Below, in pieces: positions 44,686 to 53,623 of a DNA stretch of 64,000 nucleotides. Both the position numbers and the translations under genes were made by a program. Position 1 is the first letter of the stretch. Every line of letters begins with the position of its first letter. The notes beneath the pieces were generated by a model, which did no database searches, was not told where the DNA came from, and was given only the letters and a program-made list of their open reading frames with translations. Origin of the DNA: Desulfosporosinus hippei DSM 8344 (GTDB lineage Bacteria > Bacillota > Desulfitobacteriia > Desulfitobacteriales > Desulfitobacteriaceae); assembly GCF_900100785.1 (NCBI RefSeq), contig NZ_FNCP01000028.1, positions 1-64,000 of the forward strand. Direction: 5' to 3'.

Positions 44686-46071
44686 TTAGCGGAAGGCCTC
44701 ACATTCATTGCGCAGCACCCGCGTACAAACCTTTTCCCCTTCTTCGGCCACTGCCCCTTCGTCAACACCTAACAACTGACCGTCCCTGAAGACAACCTTA
44801 CCGTTGACCATCGTCAGCCAAACCGGACCGGTCACGCCTACCCGGGCCAGAATGTTTTTAGGATCATGCAAGGTACCCGTAAGTTCCAGGACTCCGGTGT
44901 TGATCATGAACAAGTCAGCGGCTTTTCCAACCTCCAAGGATCCTAATTTATCTCGGCCCAAGGTTTTTGCCCCGTTCACTGTTGCTATTTTCAGCAATTC
45001 ATAAGGGGAAAGGCACCCTCCTCGCTCCTTACTGTGGTAAGCCTGCATAAGATAAGCCATCCTCAAGGAATCCAAGAGACTTGAACTGTCATTGGTTGCG
45101 GAACCATCGCACCCGAGGCTGATGATCACCTTATCCTTCTGGAGAGCTTTCATATCCAGGATCGGGAACCCGCCCAAGACCGCCGGTGAGGGACAATGGG
45201 AAACCCCTGTGCCTGTTTGTCCCATGAACTTGAATTCCTCGGGATGCAGCTCCCAGCCGTGGGCAATCCAAACATCCGGGCCGATAAAGCCGATATCCTG
45301 GCACCACTCCAGCGTACGCTTATTCCAGCGTTCCTGCATAATCACATTTTCTCCCTCGCCCAGGTGAGTATGTAAGCGGACACCTTTTGCTCTAGCCAGT
45401 GCGACTGATTCTTTAAAGGTTTCTATGTAGCTGTTAATAGGCTGGCAAGGAGCCACGACGATCTGCTTCATGGAAAAGGGATCCGAATCATGATACAAAT
45501 CAATCAGCCGTTCACAATCGGCAATAAATTCATCCGTCGTCTCCAACATGTTCTCGGGAATTGTACTCCCTTTACTGCGTGGGAGTGTGTTAGTGCCTCT
45601 GCCTGCGTGATACCTGATGCCCAGTTGGGCAGCAGCCTCCATCTGACGGTCGACCAGCAACTTGCCCGAGGCCCGTGTATAGCAATACTGGTGATCGAAA
45701 GCACAGGTGCAGCCGTGCTTAAGTAAGTCTCCCATAGCAGTTAATGAGGAATAATAGATGACCTCGGAATCAACTTTTTGAAAGATGCGGTAGATTTTGT
45801 CCAGCCATTCGACTACCAGCAGATTGGGATAATCGATGGTCATCAGGTTTCTGACAAAGGTTTGAAAAAAATGGTGATGGGTGTTGATCAGGCCGGGATA
45901 AACGAATTTATCACGCCCATCGATGACTTCAGCGTCCTGGGTTGCTATGCTCTTGCCAATCTGCACAATCTGTGATCCCTCGATAAGCATATCCATATCC
46001 TGAAACACTTGATCCGAAGCGTCACATGTCACAATGGCCCGGGCATTTTTAATTAAGATTTTCTTTTCCAT
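44686..46071 (-). CDS. 8-oxoguanine deaminase-like amidohydrolase
   Basis: A 461-residue amidohydrolase of the AtzA/TrzN-8-oxoguanine deaminase type. Metal ligands are in NTHHHFFQT, HTHLGE, AHG and LGCDGSATND. The N- and C-terminal beta parts (KNARAIVTCD, GKAADLFMINTG) are complete. Relatives deaminate 8-oxoguanine to urate or act on guanine/isocytosine analogues. ATG at 46071 with GAGGA; a longer frame to 46191 would run over the promoter. First gene of the importer operon, with a MerR-type promoter upstream. Confidence 0.87.
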   Translation of the reverse strand: MEKKILIKNARAIVTCDASDQVFQDMDMLIEGSQIVQIGKSIATQDAEVIDGRDKFVYPGLINTHHHFFQTFVRNLMTIDYPNLLVVEWLDKIYRIFQKVDSEVIYYSSLTAMGDLLKHGCTCAFDHQYCYTRASGKLLVDRQMEAAAQLGIRYHAGRGTNTLPRSKGSTIPENMLETTDEFIADCERLIDLYHDSDPFSMKQIVVAPCQPINSYIETFKESVALARAKGVRLHTHLGEGENVIMQERWNKRTLEWCQDIGFIGPDVWIAHGWELHPEEFKFMGQTGTGVSHCPSPAVLGGFPILDMKALQKDKVIISLGCDGSATNDSSSLLDSLRMAYLMQAYHSKERGGCLSPYELLKIATVNGAKTLGRDKLGSLEVGKAADLFMINTGVLELTGTLHDPKNILARVGVTGPVWLTMVNGKVVFRDGQLLGVDEGAVAEEGEKVCTRVLRNECEAFR

Positions 46072-46141
46072 GTTGTCCTCATTGCCTTTCTGTTTGTCGA
46101 TAAAATTATCGGCATCCCGTTTGCCATTCGTTATATTTGGT

Positions 46142-46172
46142 ATTCTATACCCTATAGTTACTATAGGGTCAA
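46142..46172 (-). promoter_or_regulatory. MerR-type promoter/operator of the amidohydrolase-BMP operon
   Basis: TTGACC (46167-46172) and TAGAAT (46142-46147) on the minus strand are 19 bp apart. The spacer is almost wholly the perfect dyad ACCCTATAGT-T-ACTATAGGGT (46149-46169). Both the long spacer and the dyad type match MerR-family targets. Confidence 0.8.
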
Positions 46173-46251
46173 GTACAATTCTTAACCTCAAAGTGGATAC
46201 ATGGTCTCCTTTTCAATAAATTAGCTAGCCTTAATTAGGATAATCCTAAAG

Positions 46252-46291
46252 AAGGGTTGGATTTCAGAAAATGCTCTGAAATCCAACCCTT
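46252..46291 (-). terminator. Terminator of the second aldo/keto reductase gene
   Basis: 16-bp perfect stem (AAGGGTTGGATTTCAG and complement) with an 8-nt loop, ending in CTTCTTTAGG on the minus strand. It lies about 120 nt after the stop, upstream of the amidohydrolase promoter. Confidence 0.78.
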
Positions 46292-46411
46292 TCGTAGGCA
46301 GATAGTTTTAGTTTTTACTGTGTAAAATAGTATACTTGATATTCACAGAGTGATCGCCAATAGGTTCCAGATTACTAATGATTGAGGAAGGCGGCACCGT
46401 GACTTTCAATC

Positions 46412-47542
46412 CTATCTCTGTGGTGTGTTGGTGCTGCTCATAAATTCAGCGTGAACCTTTTCTAGTAACTCTGGAATTTCTAAAGACTGTGGGCAATTTC
46501 CTATACAGATTCCACAAGACACACATTGATCTGCACCAGTACCATTAGGCACCAGATTACTTTGATAGACCACTTTGTCAATGGGATGTGATTTCATCAG
46601 CTGCTGGCTGTTATAAAGCTTAAATATTTCAGGGATTATGACACCTTGTGGGCACGGCATACAGTAGCTACAACCAGTGCAGCCAATGCTCTTTTTCGCT
46701 TCGTATGCCTCACGAATCATTTTGATCAAGTTTAGATCTTCTTCTGACATAACATTAGAAGCCGTATTTTCAAATATCTTCAGATTATCCTTTAACTGTT
46801 GTAAAGTACTTGTACCGCTTAAGATTAGAGATACTTCCGGCATATTGTAAAGCCATCTAAAGCACCACTCTACCAACGAACGCTTTTCGGGATATTGATT
46901 GATTAAATCCTGTGCTTCCTGGGGTACAGTATTTAATATATAGCCCCCTCTAAGCGGTTCCATAATTACTACCGCAAGGCCTTTATCTGCTGCATATTTT
47001 AAACCTTCCACACCCACTTGTTGCTTCTCATCTAAAATATTCAGCTGAATTTGAGCCATCTCCCAATCGTAGGCGTCTACGATCTCTTTAAATGCATTTA
47101 AGGTATTATGAATAGAGAATGCCTTATGAGCAATTTTCCCTTTTTCCACCATTTTGTCTAAGAAGGTAAGTCCATCATACTTTTTGACCTTTTCCCAGTG
47201 GCCGTGATTCATATTATGAAGAAGATATACATCAATATGGTCTGTTCCAAGTCGTATCAATTCTTCATCCAGATATTTTTCAAAGTCATCGTGTTTGTCG
47301 ATATTCCAAATTGGGCTTTTGGTAGCTAAATAAGTTTTGTTTCGATAGCCATCCTTTAAAGCCTTACCTGTAATAATCTCGCTGTCTTTGTAAATGAAGG
47401 CGGTATCAAGATAATTCACCCCGTGATCAATTGCATAACGCACCATTTCAATAGCTTCTTTTTCATCTGAAGGAAATCGCATGCAACCAAGTCCGAATCT
47501 AGACACTTTCATCCCGGTTTTTCCATATTGTGCATATTCCAT
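46412..47542 (-). CDS. Aldo/keto reductase with C-terminal ferredoxin domain
   Basis: A 376-residue AKR barrel (YGKTGMKVSRFGLGCMRFP, YLDTAF, TKSPIW, YLLHNMNHGHW) followed by two Cys clusters, CTGCSYCMPCP and CVSCGICIGNCP, for [4Fe-4S] clusters. It is a paralogue of the protein at 10570-11718 and shares MerR-type promoter control, which suggests a common inducer such as an electrophile or aldehyde. ATG at 47542 with GAAAGAAG upstream, a weak RBS. Confidence 0.93.
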   Translation of the reverse strand: MEYAQYGKTGMKVSRFGLGCMRFPSDEKEAIEMVRYAIDHGVNYLDTAFIYKDSEIITGKALKDGYRNKTYLATKSPIWNIDKHDDFEKYLDEELIRLGTDHIDVYLLHNMNHGHWEKVKKYDGLTFLDKMVEKGKIAHKAFSIHNTLNAFKEIVDAYDWEMAQIQLNILDEKQQVGVEGLKYAADKGLAVVIMEPLRGGYILNTVPQEAQDLINQYPEKRSLVEWCFRWLYNMPEVSLILSGTSTLQQLKDNLKIFENTASNVMSEEDLNLIKMIREAYEAKKSIGCTGCSYCMPCPQGVIIPEIFKLYNSQQLMKSHPIDKVVYQSNLVPNGTGADQCVSCGICIGNCPQSLEIPELLEKVHAEFMSSTNTPQR

Positions 47543-47666
47543 TATTTGTACACTTCTTTCTAACTATAAGTACATCTAGTTATTTTCATAAGCTTAATGT
47601 CCTGCCTGGTACTAAAAGATATATTAGTATACCTCCACTTTGCCAGAGTTTATTAGAGATATTTAT

Positions 47667-47697
47667 ATTGTACATACTAGAGTGCACTCTAAGTCAA
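47667..47697 (-). promoter_or_regulatory. MerR-type promoter/operator of the second aldo/keto reductase
   Basis: TTGACT (47692-47697) and TACAAT (47667-47672) are 19 bp apart on the minus strand. The spacer contains TAGAGTGCACTCTA (47678-47691), a perfect 14-bp palindrome of the AdhR/NmlR type. Confidence 0.82.
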
Positions 47698-47833
47698 TAA
47701 ACTAACAGCAGAATTTGTATTTTGTTATACATTATGTGTACATTCCAACTTACAATGCTCAGCCAACACTTTCTCTTTGTATCAACACATAATAGGCTTA
47801 TCGCAACTTAGCCGCCATGAATAATACTCCAAA

Positions 47834-49831
47834 TCAATAACCCTGATCGTAAATAAGCCACGGACTATTTGCATCTTCACGAATCAGGATCATACTCCAG
47901 TTATCGTAAATACCTTTGTTCCATGGACCGAGCTCATTTGGTGGGGAGTCAATATTAAAACTCACCTTAAAGACAATAATATTTTTATCTGCTATATAGT
48001 GGTTACTCGGCCGATAACGCCGGCGCATCTGATCCTGAGAATCATAATTCATGGCTAATAAAGTTCGTGTTTCCTTACCATAGAGCTGAACATTGCCACT
48101 TTTCACGTTGCCTAAGGTCAGGCCATCTCGCGGGTACATTGTGGCAAGGATAGCCTCATCATCCTTTACAGCAATCGCCCGAAAGTATTCCTCCACTACT
48201 TTACGGGCTGTGGACACCTCGGCATCAGTAAGTTCAGGCAACGGCGATTCAATAGCTGTGTTTCCGTCTGTCATATGTTCATCCTGAACCAGTATGTTTT
48301 GCAGTTTATCTAAGTTCTCTGCCAACTCGGAGAGCTTTCCGTATTTTTCTTCAAAAGAAGCTCTCTGAAAGGTAAATGAAGTATTATATCTTGAGGTATC
48401 TAGCTGTCCGGAAGATTGGGAATTCCTGAAGGCAAAAGTCACTTGATCAAGGTTATCGATCATGCAGAAAACTACCAAAGCATTCATTCGTGAGTTTGAT
48501 TCTATGACAGAGTCCGGTTTGATAATTGGCCACTCATCTTTATACTTTTCATCCGCCCCAGCCTCATAATATATTGTCAGGCCATAAGGCTTTTCACTCG
48601 TTTCCATTGAGATATATCTCTGGATAAAATAGTTGTCCGGGATTGGCAAGCTGGCCGCAATGGCTCCCACCTTGCTATTATCACCAACATAAGGTGTCTT
48701 GTGTCTTGAAATCTTAGCTAGATCATAGGTCGTGATAAGTGCTGATTCAGTTTTATTTCCTTCTCTACTGCCAGATAGGTTGGGCGGTGTGGATTTTCCA
48801 CTGCCCACTCCAGCTCCTAGATATAAAGCTCCGAATATTACTAACCCCATTAGAAATATTGATAAGATTAAGCTTGGCTTTGAGGTTTTATGTGGCCTCA
48901 TGATTGCTAATAATCTTTCCATTAAGCTCTTCTTTTCTTCACACATAGTCGCCTGCAGCACTCCAGACGGATATTTATGATCTGCTACCACAGAAATCAA
49001 TGTATCACCATAAGCCTGCTTTTCTGCGGGGCTGAGGTTCTTGATAACCGCTTCATCACAGGCCAACTCACATGCACGATGGACTTCTTTTCTAATAAAG
49101 TACATCAAAGGATTAAACCAGTGGATTGATATAGCGATCAGTGTTAACCATTTTACCCCTATATCAGAATGCTTTAGATGAGTTAACTCATGAAGCAGGA
49201 TATTCTTCAATTGCTTTTCATTAAAGTCAGTATCGGGAATAATGATTATTGGTCTTAGGATTCCAATCAACATGGGGGTGGTCACAAAGTGATTACGCAT
49301 AAGTCTTACATTATTGCGCCCCTGCAACAAGGCAGACAACATTCTGAGTTCCTGATCAGTAGCCGCCTTATTAATTAACTTGAGGTGTTTTATAAAACGG
49401 ACATATCCAACTAAGTTAACGGTGAGCATGATTAATGCACCTATCAACCAAAGATATAACGAATACCGGTTAAATAGCTCAAGAAAATGTCTGCCCAGAC
49501 CTGTATTATAGTTATAAACAACATCAGTCGTGCTTTCATTAATATCTGGTAAGTTTAATGGCTCAGAACTATCCTTTGTACTACTCATTGGTTGCTTGAT
49601 GGTTGATGATGTACTCAGGATTGTCGATTGATTCCCATAAAACAATTCGTTCATAACACTTGCTTCAAATGAAAATGGCAAAACCAATCTAAAGAGTATT
49701 ACAATCCAAAGACAGTATTGAAAGGACTTTGATAACTTGTTCCTGATTAACGGCTTAAAGGCATATAATACTACTGCCAGAATGCTTGCAGATAGGGATA
49801 GTGATAAGATTAGCTTGATAGTTTCATTCAT
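47834..49831 (-). CDS. BlaR1-like M56 membrane metallopeptidase
   Basis: A 665-residue protein: four N-terminal membrane helices with an M56 peptidase domain (zinc motif LLHELTHLKH), another helix near residue 330, then an extracellular part. The end (from about residue 535: TDAEVSTARKVVEEYFRAIAVKDDEAILATMYP) looks like a DUF4829-type domain, not the penicillin-binding domain of classical BlaR1. So the sensed signal is probably not a beta-lactam. It should cleave or inactivate the BlaI protein encoded just upstream. Its ATG overlaps the blaI-like gene by 8 bp. Confidence 0.9.
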   Translation of the reverse strand: MNETIKLILSLSLSASILAVVLYAFKPLIRNKLSKSFQYCLWIVILFRLVLPFSFEASVMNELFYGNQSTILSTSSTIKQPMSSTKDSSEPLNLPDINESTTDVVYNYNTGLGRHFLELFNRYSLYLWLIGALIMLTVNLVGYVRFIKHLKLINKAATDQELRMLSALLQGRNNVRLMRNHFVTTPMLIGILRPIIIIPDTDFNEKQLKNILLHELTHLKHSDIGVKWLTLIAISIHWFNPLMYFIRKEVHRACELACDEAVIKNLSPAEKQAYGDTLISVVADHKYPSGVLQATMCEEKKSLMERLLAIMRPHKTSKPSLILSIFLMGLVIFGALYLGAGVGSGKSTPPNLSGSREGNKTESALITTYDLAKISRHKTPYVGDNSKVGAIAASLPIPDNYFIQRYISMETSEKPYGLTIYYEAGADEKYKDEWPIIKPDSVIESNSRMNALVVFCMIDNLDQVTFAFRNSQSSGQLDTSRYNTSFTFQRASFEEKYGKLSELAENLDKLQNILVQDEHMTDGNTAIESPLPELTDAEVSTARKVVEEYFRAIAVKDDEAILATMYPRDGLTLGNVKSGNVQLYGKETRTLLAMNYDSQDQMRRRYRPSNHYIADKNIIVFKVSFNIDSPPNELGPWNKGIYDNWSMILIREDANSPWLIYDQGY

Positions 49832-50207
49832 CGCTACTCCCCACCTTAAAGAGATTGCGTAATTCTTTTATGTCTGAGTCATCAAGCTTTTTGCTTCCCA
49901 AAAGCGAGGCAACAAGGTTCTTTGCACTACCGGAGTATAAGCGGTCAATCAAGCTTTGAGTCGAATATTCGTTATATTCTGCCTCACTGACTAAAGGTGT
50001 ATAGTAAAGTACTTCTTTTTTAGAAACGAAAACTACACCTTTATCGCAAAGTCGGCGCAGCAAGGTCTTAATTGTTGAGGATTCCCAATTGCTTGTTTGC
50101 TCAAGGGTTTTTCTGATATCCGAGATAGGAAGTTCGCGGCCTGCATCCCATAAAACACGCATGACTTCAACTTCCGAATCCGTTATCTTGGAAACTAATT
50201 TATTCAT
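49824..50207 (-). CDS. BlaI/MecI family repressor
   Basis: A 127-residue BlaI/MecI winged-helix protein: KITDSEVEVMRVLWDAGRELPISDIRK, WESSTIKTLLRRLCDKGVVFVSK, and a C-terminal dimer part. The ATG at 50207 is used because AAGGGGG lies 7 nt upstream; the ATG at 50213 abuts that RBS. It overlaps the peptidase gene and has an operator-like inverted repeat directly upstream, giving the usual autoregulated pair. Confidence 0.93.
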   Translation of the reverse strand: MNKLVSKITDSEVEVMRVLWDAGRELPISDIRKTLEQTSNWESSTIKTLLRRLCDKGVVFVSKKEVLYYTPLVSEAEYNEYSTQSLIDRLYSGSAKNLVASLLGSKKLDDSDIKELRNLFKVGSSDE

Positions 50208-50224
50208 AGACATCCCCCTTTCAG

Positions 50225-50264
50225 GTTACAAACGTAGCTTTTAACCACAGTCTACATTTGTAAC
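50225..50264 (-). promoter_or_regulatory. BlaI-type operator
   Basis: GTTACAAACGTAG (50225-50237) and CTACATTTGTAAC (50252-50264) form an inverted repeat with one mismatch. Each arm contains a TACA..TGTA-like core as in BlaI/MecI operators. It lies 18-57 bp upstream of the start codon. Confidence 0.7.
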
Positions 50265-50296
50265 TCGTTGATGTCAAGGAATATAATAAAAATAAA

Positions 50297-50312
50297 GCCC
50301 AGCAAACTGGGC
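50297..50312 (-). terminator. Terminator of the 84-residue ORF
   Basis: GCCCAG-CAAA-CTGGGC stem with CTTTATTTTTATT on the minus strand, about 80 nt after the stop of the gene at 50391-50645. Confidence 0.7.
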
Positions 50313-50390
50313 CTTACCGCTGATCACTAGTGTATGTTACAAAAGACGAGAAGATTTTCATCCGTAAATTTCTCGTTACTCACCAAAAAC

Positions 50391-50645
50391 TTAGTTGTTT
50401 TGTAGAATTCTTAGAGCATCATCCAGAGCTAGAAGATATTGAGGTGGCAAGTCGTGAACTGTTTCTCGGATTTGTTGAAATGCCCTTTGATAGGCGTCAA
50501 AAGCTTGGGTGTCCTGAGGATAACAGGAGTCCACCAAGTTGGCCATGGCATTAGCTTCTGCTGCATGCCCATGCTGACTGAGATAATCATATAGAGGCAG
50601 GGCAAATTTTAATACATCACCTTTAGTCCTAATTAAAAAAGACAT
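50391..50645 (-). CDS. Small hypothetical protein
   Basis: An 84-residue mostly helical, acidic protein (KGDVLKFALPLYDYLSQHGHAAEANAMANLVDSCYP). The family is not recognised; the helical-repeat look and size suggest a small helical bundle. ATG at 50645 with GGAG about 10 nt upstream and a terminator downstream support a real gene. It is divergent from the recombinase gene at 50762 and could share its promoter region. Confidence 0.65.
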   Translation of the reverse strand: MSFLIRTKGDVLKFALPLYDYLSQHGHAAEANAMANLVDSCYPQDTQAFDAYQRAFQQIRETVHDLPPQYLLALDDALRILQNN

Positions 50646-50761
50646 TAATCAAAATCTCCGATCAAACATATTTTGAAAATCTTTCATTAATATATATAAT
50701 AACGATATCATGATACTTCTTACTCAAGATTAATTCTAATTTATCTGCTAGAGGGTGTTGT

Positions 50762-51757
50762 ATGAAAGATAATTATAGAGCTGACTTTTCTACCCTTCCC
50801 CATTTCGCACAAGATTATATTAATCACTTAGCTGTTATTAATAAATCAAAAAATACTCAATATGCATATTCCAATGAACTTAGACTGTTCTTTCAATTCC
50901 TCTGCGATTCTCTGCCGACTTTCCCCTCCTCTCCCGAAGGCATTAACTTATTATATCACATGGATAAGATCGGACATCGGGATATCGAAGCTTATTTAAG
51001 TTGGGCGAGCATTAAGCGCAATAATGGAGTACGAGCTCTTGCCCGAAAGCAAGCAGTCATAAAGTCTCTTTACCGCTATCTACTACGCGAGGATATGATT
51101 TCTAAAGACGTGACAATCAAACTAGACCCTTTCAATGTTAATCAAAAGCTTCCTAAAGCCTTAGAACCTAATGAGATTGCCGACTTAACAGACGCTTTAG
51201 AAACTGGTGTAGGATTATCAGCAGGCCAACTCAAATATCACGTCTATACCGAGAAACGAGATTATGCCATTGTCCTTACCTTGATTGGTACAGGACTGCG
51301 GCTATCTGAACTTTGTAACCTTGATATCAGCAAGACAAACCTTAATAAAGGCTTTTTTGAGATCCTCCGTAAAGGGAATAAAGAGACTGTCATTTATTTT
51401 AATGACGATGTAGCCAAAGCCCTGAATGATTATTTGCAGAATGAGCGCCCCCGTTATGTCCGCAAAAACCTTGACCCTCTTTTTCTCTCAATTCAAGGAA
51501 ACCGAATAAGCAAGAGAGCCGTACAGAATCTTATCACTAAATATATGACCATTCTCAAAACTCTTGGACATAACACAGAGGGCTTCAGTGTTCATAAGAT
51601 GCGCTCTACATTTGCCACTTTGCTCCTTCGGGAAACGGACAATCTGGCCATTGTCCAGGACGCTCTGGGCCATTCTGATCCCAGAACCACGCGAATTTAT
51701 GCCAAAGTCCTTGATGAGCAATTAAAGCGAGCTGCCGACTTGATTAAATTTAAATAG
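50762..51757 (+). CDS. Tyrosine recombinase (XerC/D-like)
   Basis: A 331-residue tyrosine recombinase with an N-terminal SAM-like core-binding domain (about 10-115) and a C-terminal catalytic domain holding the complete set: R180 in GTGLRLSEL, K204, H278 and R281 in HKMRS, H304 in LGHSD, and nucleophile Y313. It is close in style to XerS/XerC-type single recombinases. GTG or ATG alternatives are absent; ATG at 50762 with AGAGGGTG upstream. A palindromic sequence follows the gene at 51802-51842 and could be a recombination site or simply a terminator. Confidence 0.92.
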   Translation: MKDNYRADFSTLPHFAQDYINHLAVINKSKNTQYAYSNELRLFFQFLCDSLPTFPSSPEGINLLYHMDKIGHRDIEAYLSWASIKRNNGVRALARKQAVIKSLYRYLLREDMISKDVTIKLDPFNVNQKLPKALEPNEIADLTDALETGVGLSAGQLKYHVYTEKRDYAIVLTLIGTGLRLSELCNLDISKTNLNKGFFEILRKGNKETVIYFNDDVAKALNDYLQNERPRYVRKNLDPLFLSIQGNRISKRAVQNLITKYMTILKTLGHNTEGFSVHKMRSTFATLLLRETDNLAIVQDALGHSDPRTTRIYAKVLDEQLKRAADLIKFK

Positions 51758-51801
51758 ACTGTTCTGCCTTCTGTCAATTTATCATGATAGAATTAAATAT
51801 A

Positions 51802-51842
51802 GGCTTCCCAGAAACATACAGCGCTGTCGTTTCTGGGAAGCC
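51802..51842. repeat. Inverted repeat after the recombinase gene
   Basis: 14-bp perfect arms (GGCTTCCCAGAAAC and complement) around a centre holding the palindrome ACAGCGCTGT. No T-run on either side. It lies between converging genes, so a terminator is the simple reading. The centre repeats the core of the 46-bp palindrome at 20784. Confidence 0.7.
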
Positions 51843-51889
51843 ATGCTTAATGGTCTTTAGAGAAACCCTCGACAAAGCTGTGCAGGACA

Positions 51890-53044
51890 TTACAATTCCT
51901 CTGTTACCAAGTCAAAGCCTTCCAGTGTAGCCGCATCATCAATACGAATCATTAAATATCGTATACCATCCTTGGTCACTTGCTTGACGTTTTTAAGATC
52001 TTCCGGGCCAATCGTAATTGAAGCTGTGCCACTATCAATTTTAATCGACTTTGTTTTAAAATTAGGGGCTAGACTTGATGCCTTAAATTCATAGTTTTCC
52101 GCACCCATAATCTCCAAAAATGAAGACTGCAACTTATCTTCGGTGGGAATCCCACTACTCTCCAAAATTCTTTCCATATCTTTTAAGCCAATTAAAGATA
52201 CCTCTCCACTTTCAGCTTCAACCTCCAGCCGACGACCAATTTCCGAATAAATGTTAGAAACAACTTCCGGCTCAATTTCTGTTCCAACAACATCACGTAC
52301 AACTTCTAAAAACCGCGCTTTGTCAGCCTCGGCTGTTAATTTCAATTCGCAATCAAGAACATTTTCTACAAACAATTGATTAGGTTGGTTTTCTTTTTGG
52401 GTATAGTAAACAACTTTATCAGTCTCAGCAGCATCTTCGCTAAATGAGGGAAACATAAAACCCTCATATGGAGCATCCGTATTAATTGTAACACTCATAG
52501 GAACACTGGTTTTAAATTCTCTTTCTTCAAAATCAAAATTAAGTGCCTTTTTAGGAAGAACAATTGGACAAATGCTGCCAATAAAAAAACCCAAAGAATA
52601 GGCTTTTTCATCATCTATCTCGTCATTATCCTTTTTAATTGCTTTATAAACCTCTCCCCGTACAAAGCTGATCATAAAATCCTTATCATAGACCTCACAG
52701 GTTTCCTCCAGAATTTTATTTACAATTTTAAACGTCGCTTCTCTAAAATCTTCTGTTTTCAAAGTATCAAGCATATTCCTTTGAGTCGAGTTCTGGCCCA
52801 GCTTGTTATCTTTAAATTCTAACTCGAAAGTTTTAGAATCAATCTTTCCTGATAATACTTTTTTAAAGTTTTTAAGAAAAAGCTCTTTTTTTTCTTCATC
52901 CATCATAGCAAAATATAATACTTCAGAACAAAGAATGTCCTTACTTTCTTGTTTTATATAATAACTACAAATTTCCTGTAGATTTAACTTAGAGTTGTTG
53001 CTTTTTAATTCTCTACGAATACTTGCCAGATCTTCTTTATTCAC
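51890..53044 (-). CDS. DUF4317 family protein
   Basis: A 384-residue DUF4317 protein: NKEDLASIRRELKSNNSKLNLQEICSYYI at the start, GFFIGSICPIVLPKKALNF in the middle and a C-terminal IKIDSGTASITIGPEDLKNVKQV. The family is common in Clostridia and its function is unknown; it is soluble and acidic. The start is GTG at 53044 with GGGAG 9 nt upstream. It has no obvious operon partner. Confidence 0.87.
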   Translation of the reverse strand: MNKEDLASIRRELKSNNSKLNLQEICSYYIKQESKDILCSEVLYFAMMDEEKKELFLKNFKKVLSGKIDSKTFELEFKDNKLGQNSTQRNMLDTLKTEDFREATFKIVNKILEETCEVYDKDFMISFVRGEVYKAIKKDNDEIDDEKAYSLGFFIGSICPIVLPKKALNFDFEEREFKTSVPMSVTINTDAPYEGFMFPSFSEDAAETDKVVYYTQKENQPNQLFVENVLDCELKLTAEADKARFLEVVRDVVGTEIEPEVVSNIYSEIGRRLEVEAESGEVSLIGLKDMERILESSGIPTEDKLQSSFLEIMGAENYEFKASSLAPNFKTKSIKIDSGTASITIGPEDLKNVKQVTKDGIRYLMIRIDDAATLEGFDLVTEEL

Positions 53045-53284
53045 AAATTCTATCTCCCTTTTTATCCTCGTTGGTAGAAGTCTCTATTCATAAGTCTAAT
53101 TATAAACCTGCCGGTTCAGACTTAAAAATTCGAGTTTCGTATAAGTACTATAAGTTCTAGGTATTATCGCACTTATAATTCGTCATTCTTTGAGTATTTT
53201 CCTCTTAATTTAAGATTATATCTCATAAGCGAAGATTGTGAATCACCTTGATTATATAGATTAAGATAGATACAAAACAAAAAA

Positions 53285-53303
53285 GCACTCTAAATCAGAG
53301 TGC
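53285..53303 (-). terminator. Terminator of the small Cys-rich protein gene
   Basis: GCACTCT/AGAGTGC stem with a 5-nt loop followed by TTTTTTG on the minus strand, 42 nt after the stop. The remainder of 53045-53280 shows no gene. Confidence 0.82.
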
Positions 53304-53344
53304 CCTATAAATAATTCGCACACTAAAATTACTGAAGGATATGG

Positions 53345-53539
53345 CTACATATGCTTCAATAAGCACTTAGAATCGCTCATTTTATCACAATATACAAACA
53401 TTTTTCTACCGCCGGATCCTTTGATTTCTACATAACATTCACTACATTTATAGACTGTTTTTTCAATTTCATCCTTTGGGTTGCGGAGTTCTTTCCATAA
53501 TTCAATTTGAACATCCTTATTTAGTAAGTCGCAATGCAT
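53345..53539 (-). CDS. Small Cys-containing protein, possible zinc ribbon
   Basis: A 64-residue protein with five Cys; CSECYVEIKG and a later C-x7-C (CDKMSDSKC) could form a zinc ribbon. Basic overall. The family is not recognised. AAGGGAGTG lies 8 nt upstream of the ATG and a terminator follows, so it is probably expressed. Its role cannot be told from the neighbours, a DUF4317 gene and a histidine kinase. Confidence 0.7.
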   Translation of the reverse strand: MHCDLLNKDVQIELWKELRNPKDEIEKTVYKCSECYVEIKGSGGRKMFVYCDKMSDSKCLLKHM

Positions 53540-53623
53540 CTATATCACTCCCTTTCACCTGATACTTCGACAGAAGGAAGAATTATCCTCCTATATAATT
53601 TCTTTAATGGAAATATTTATAAT

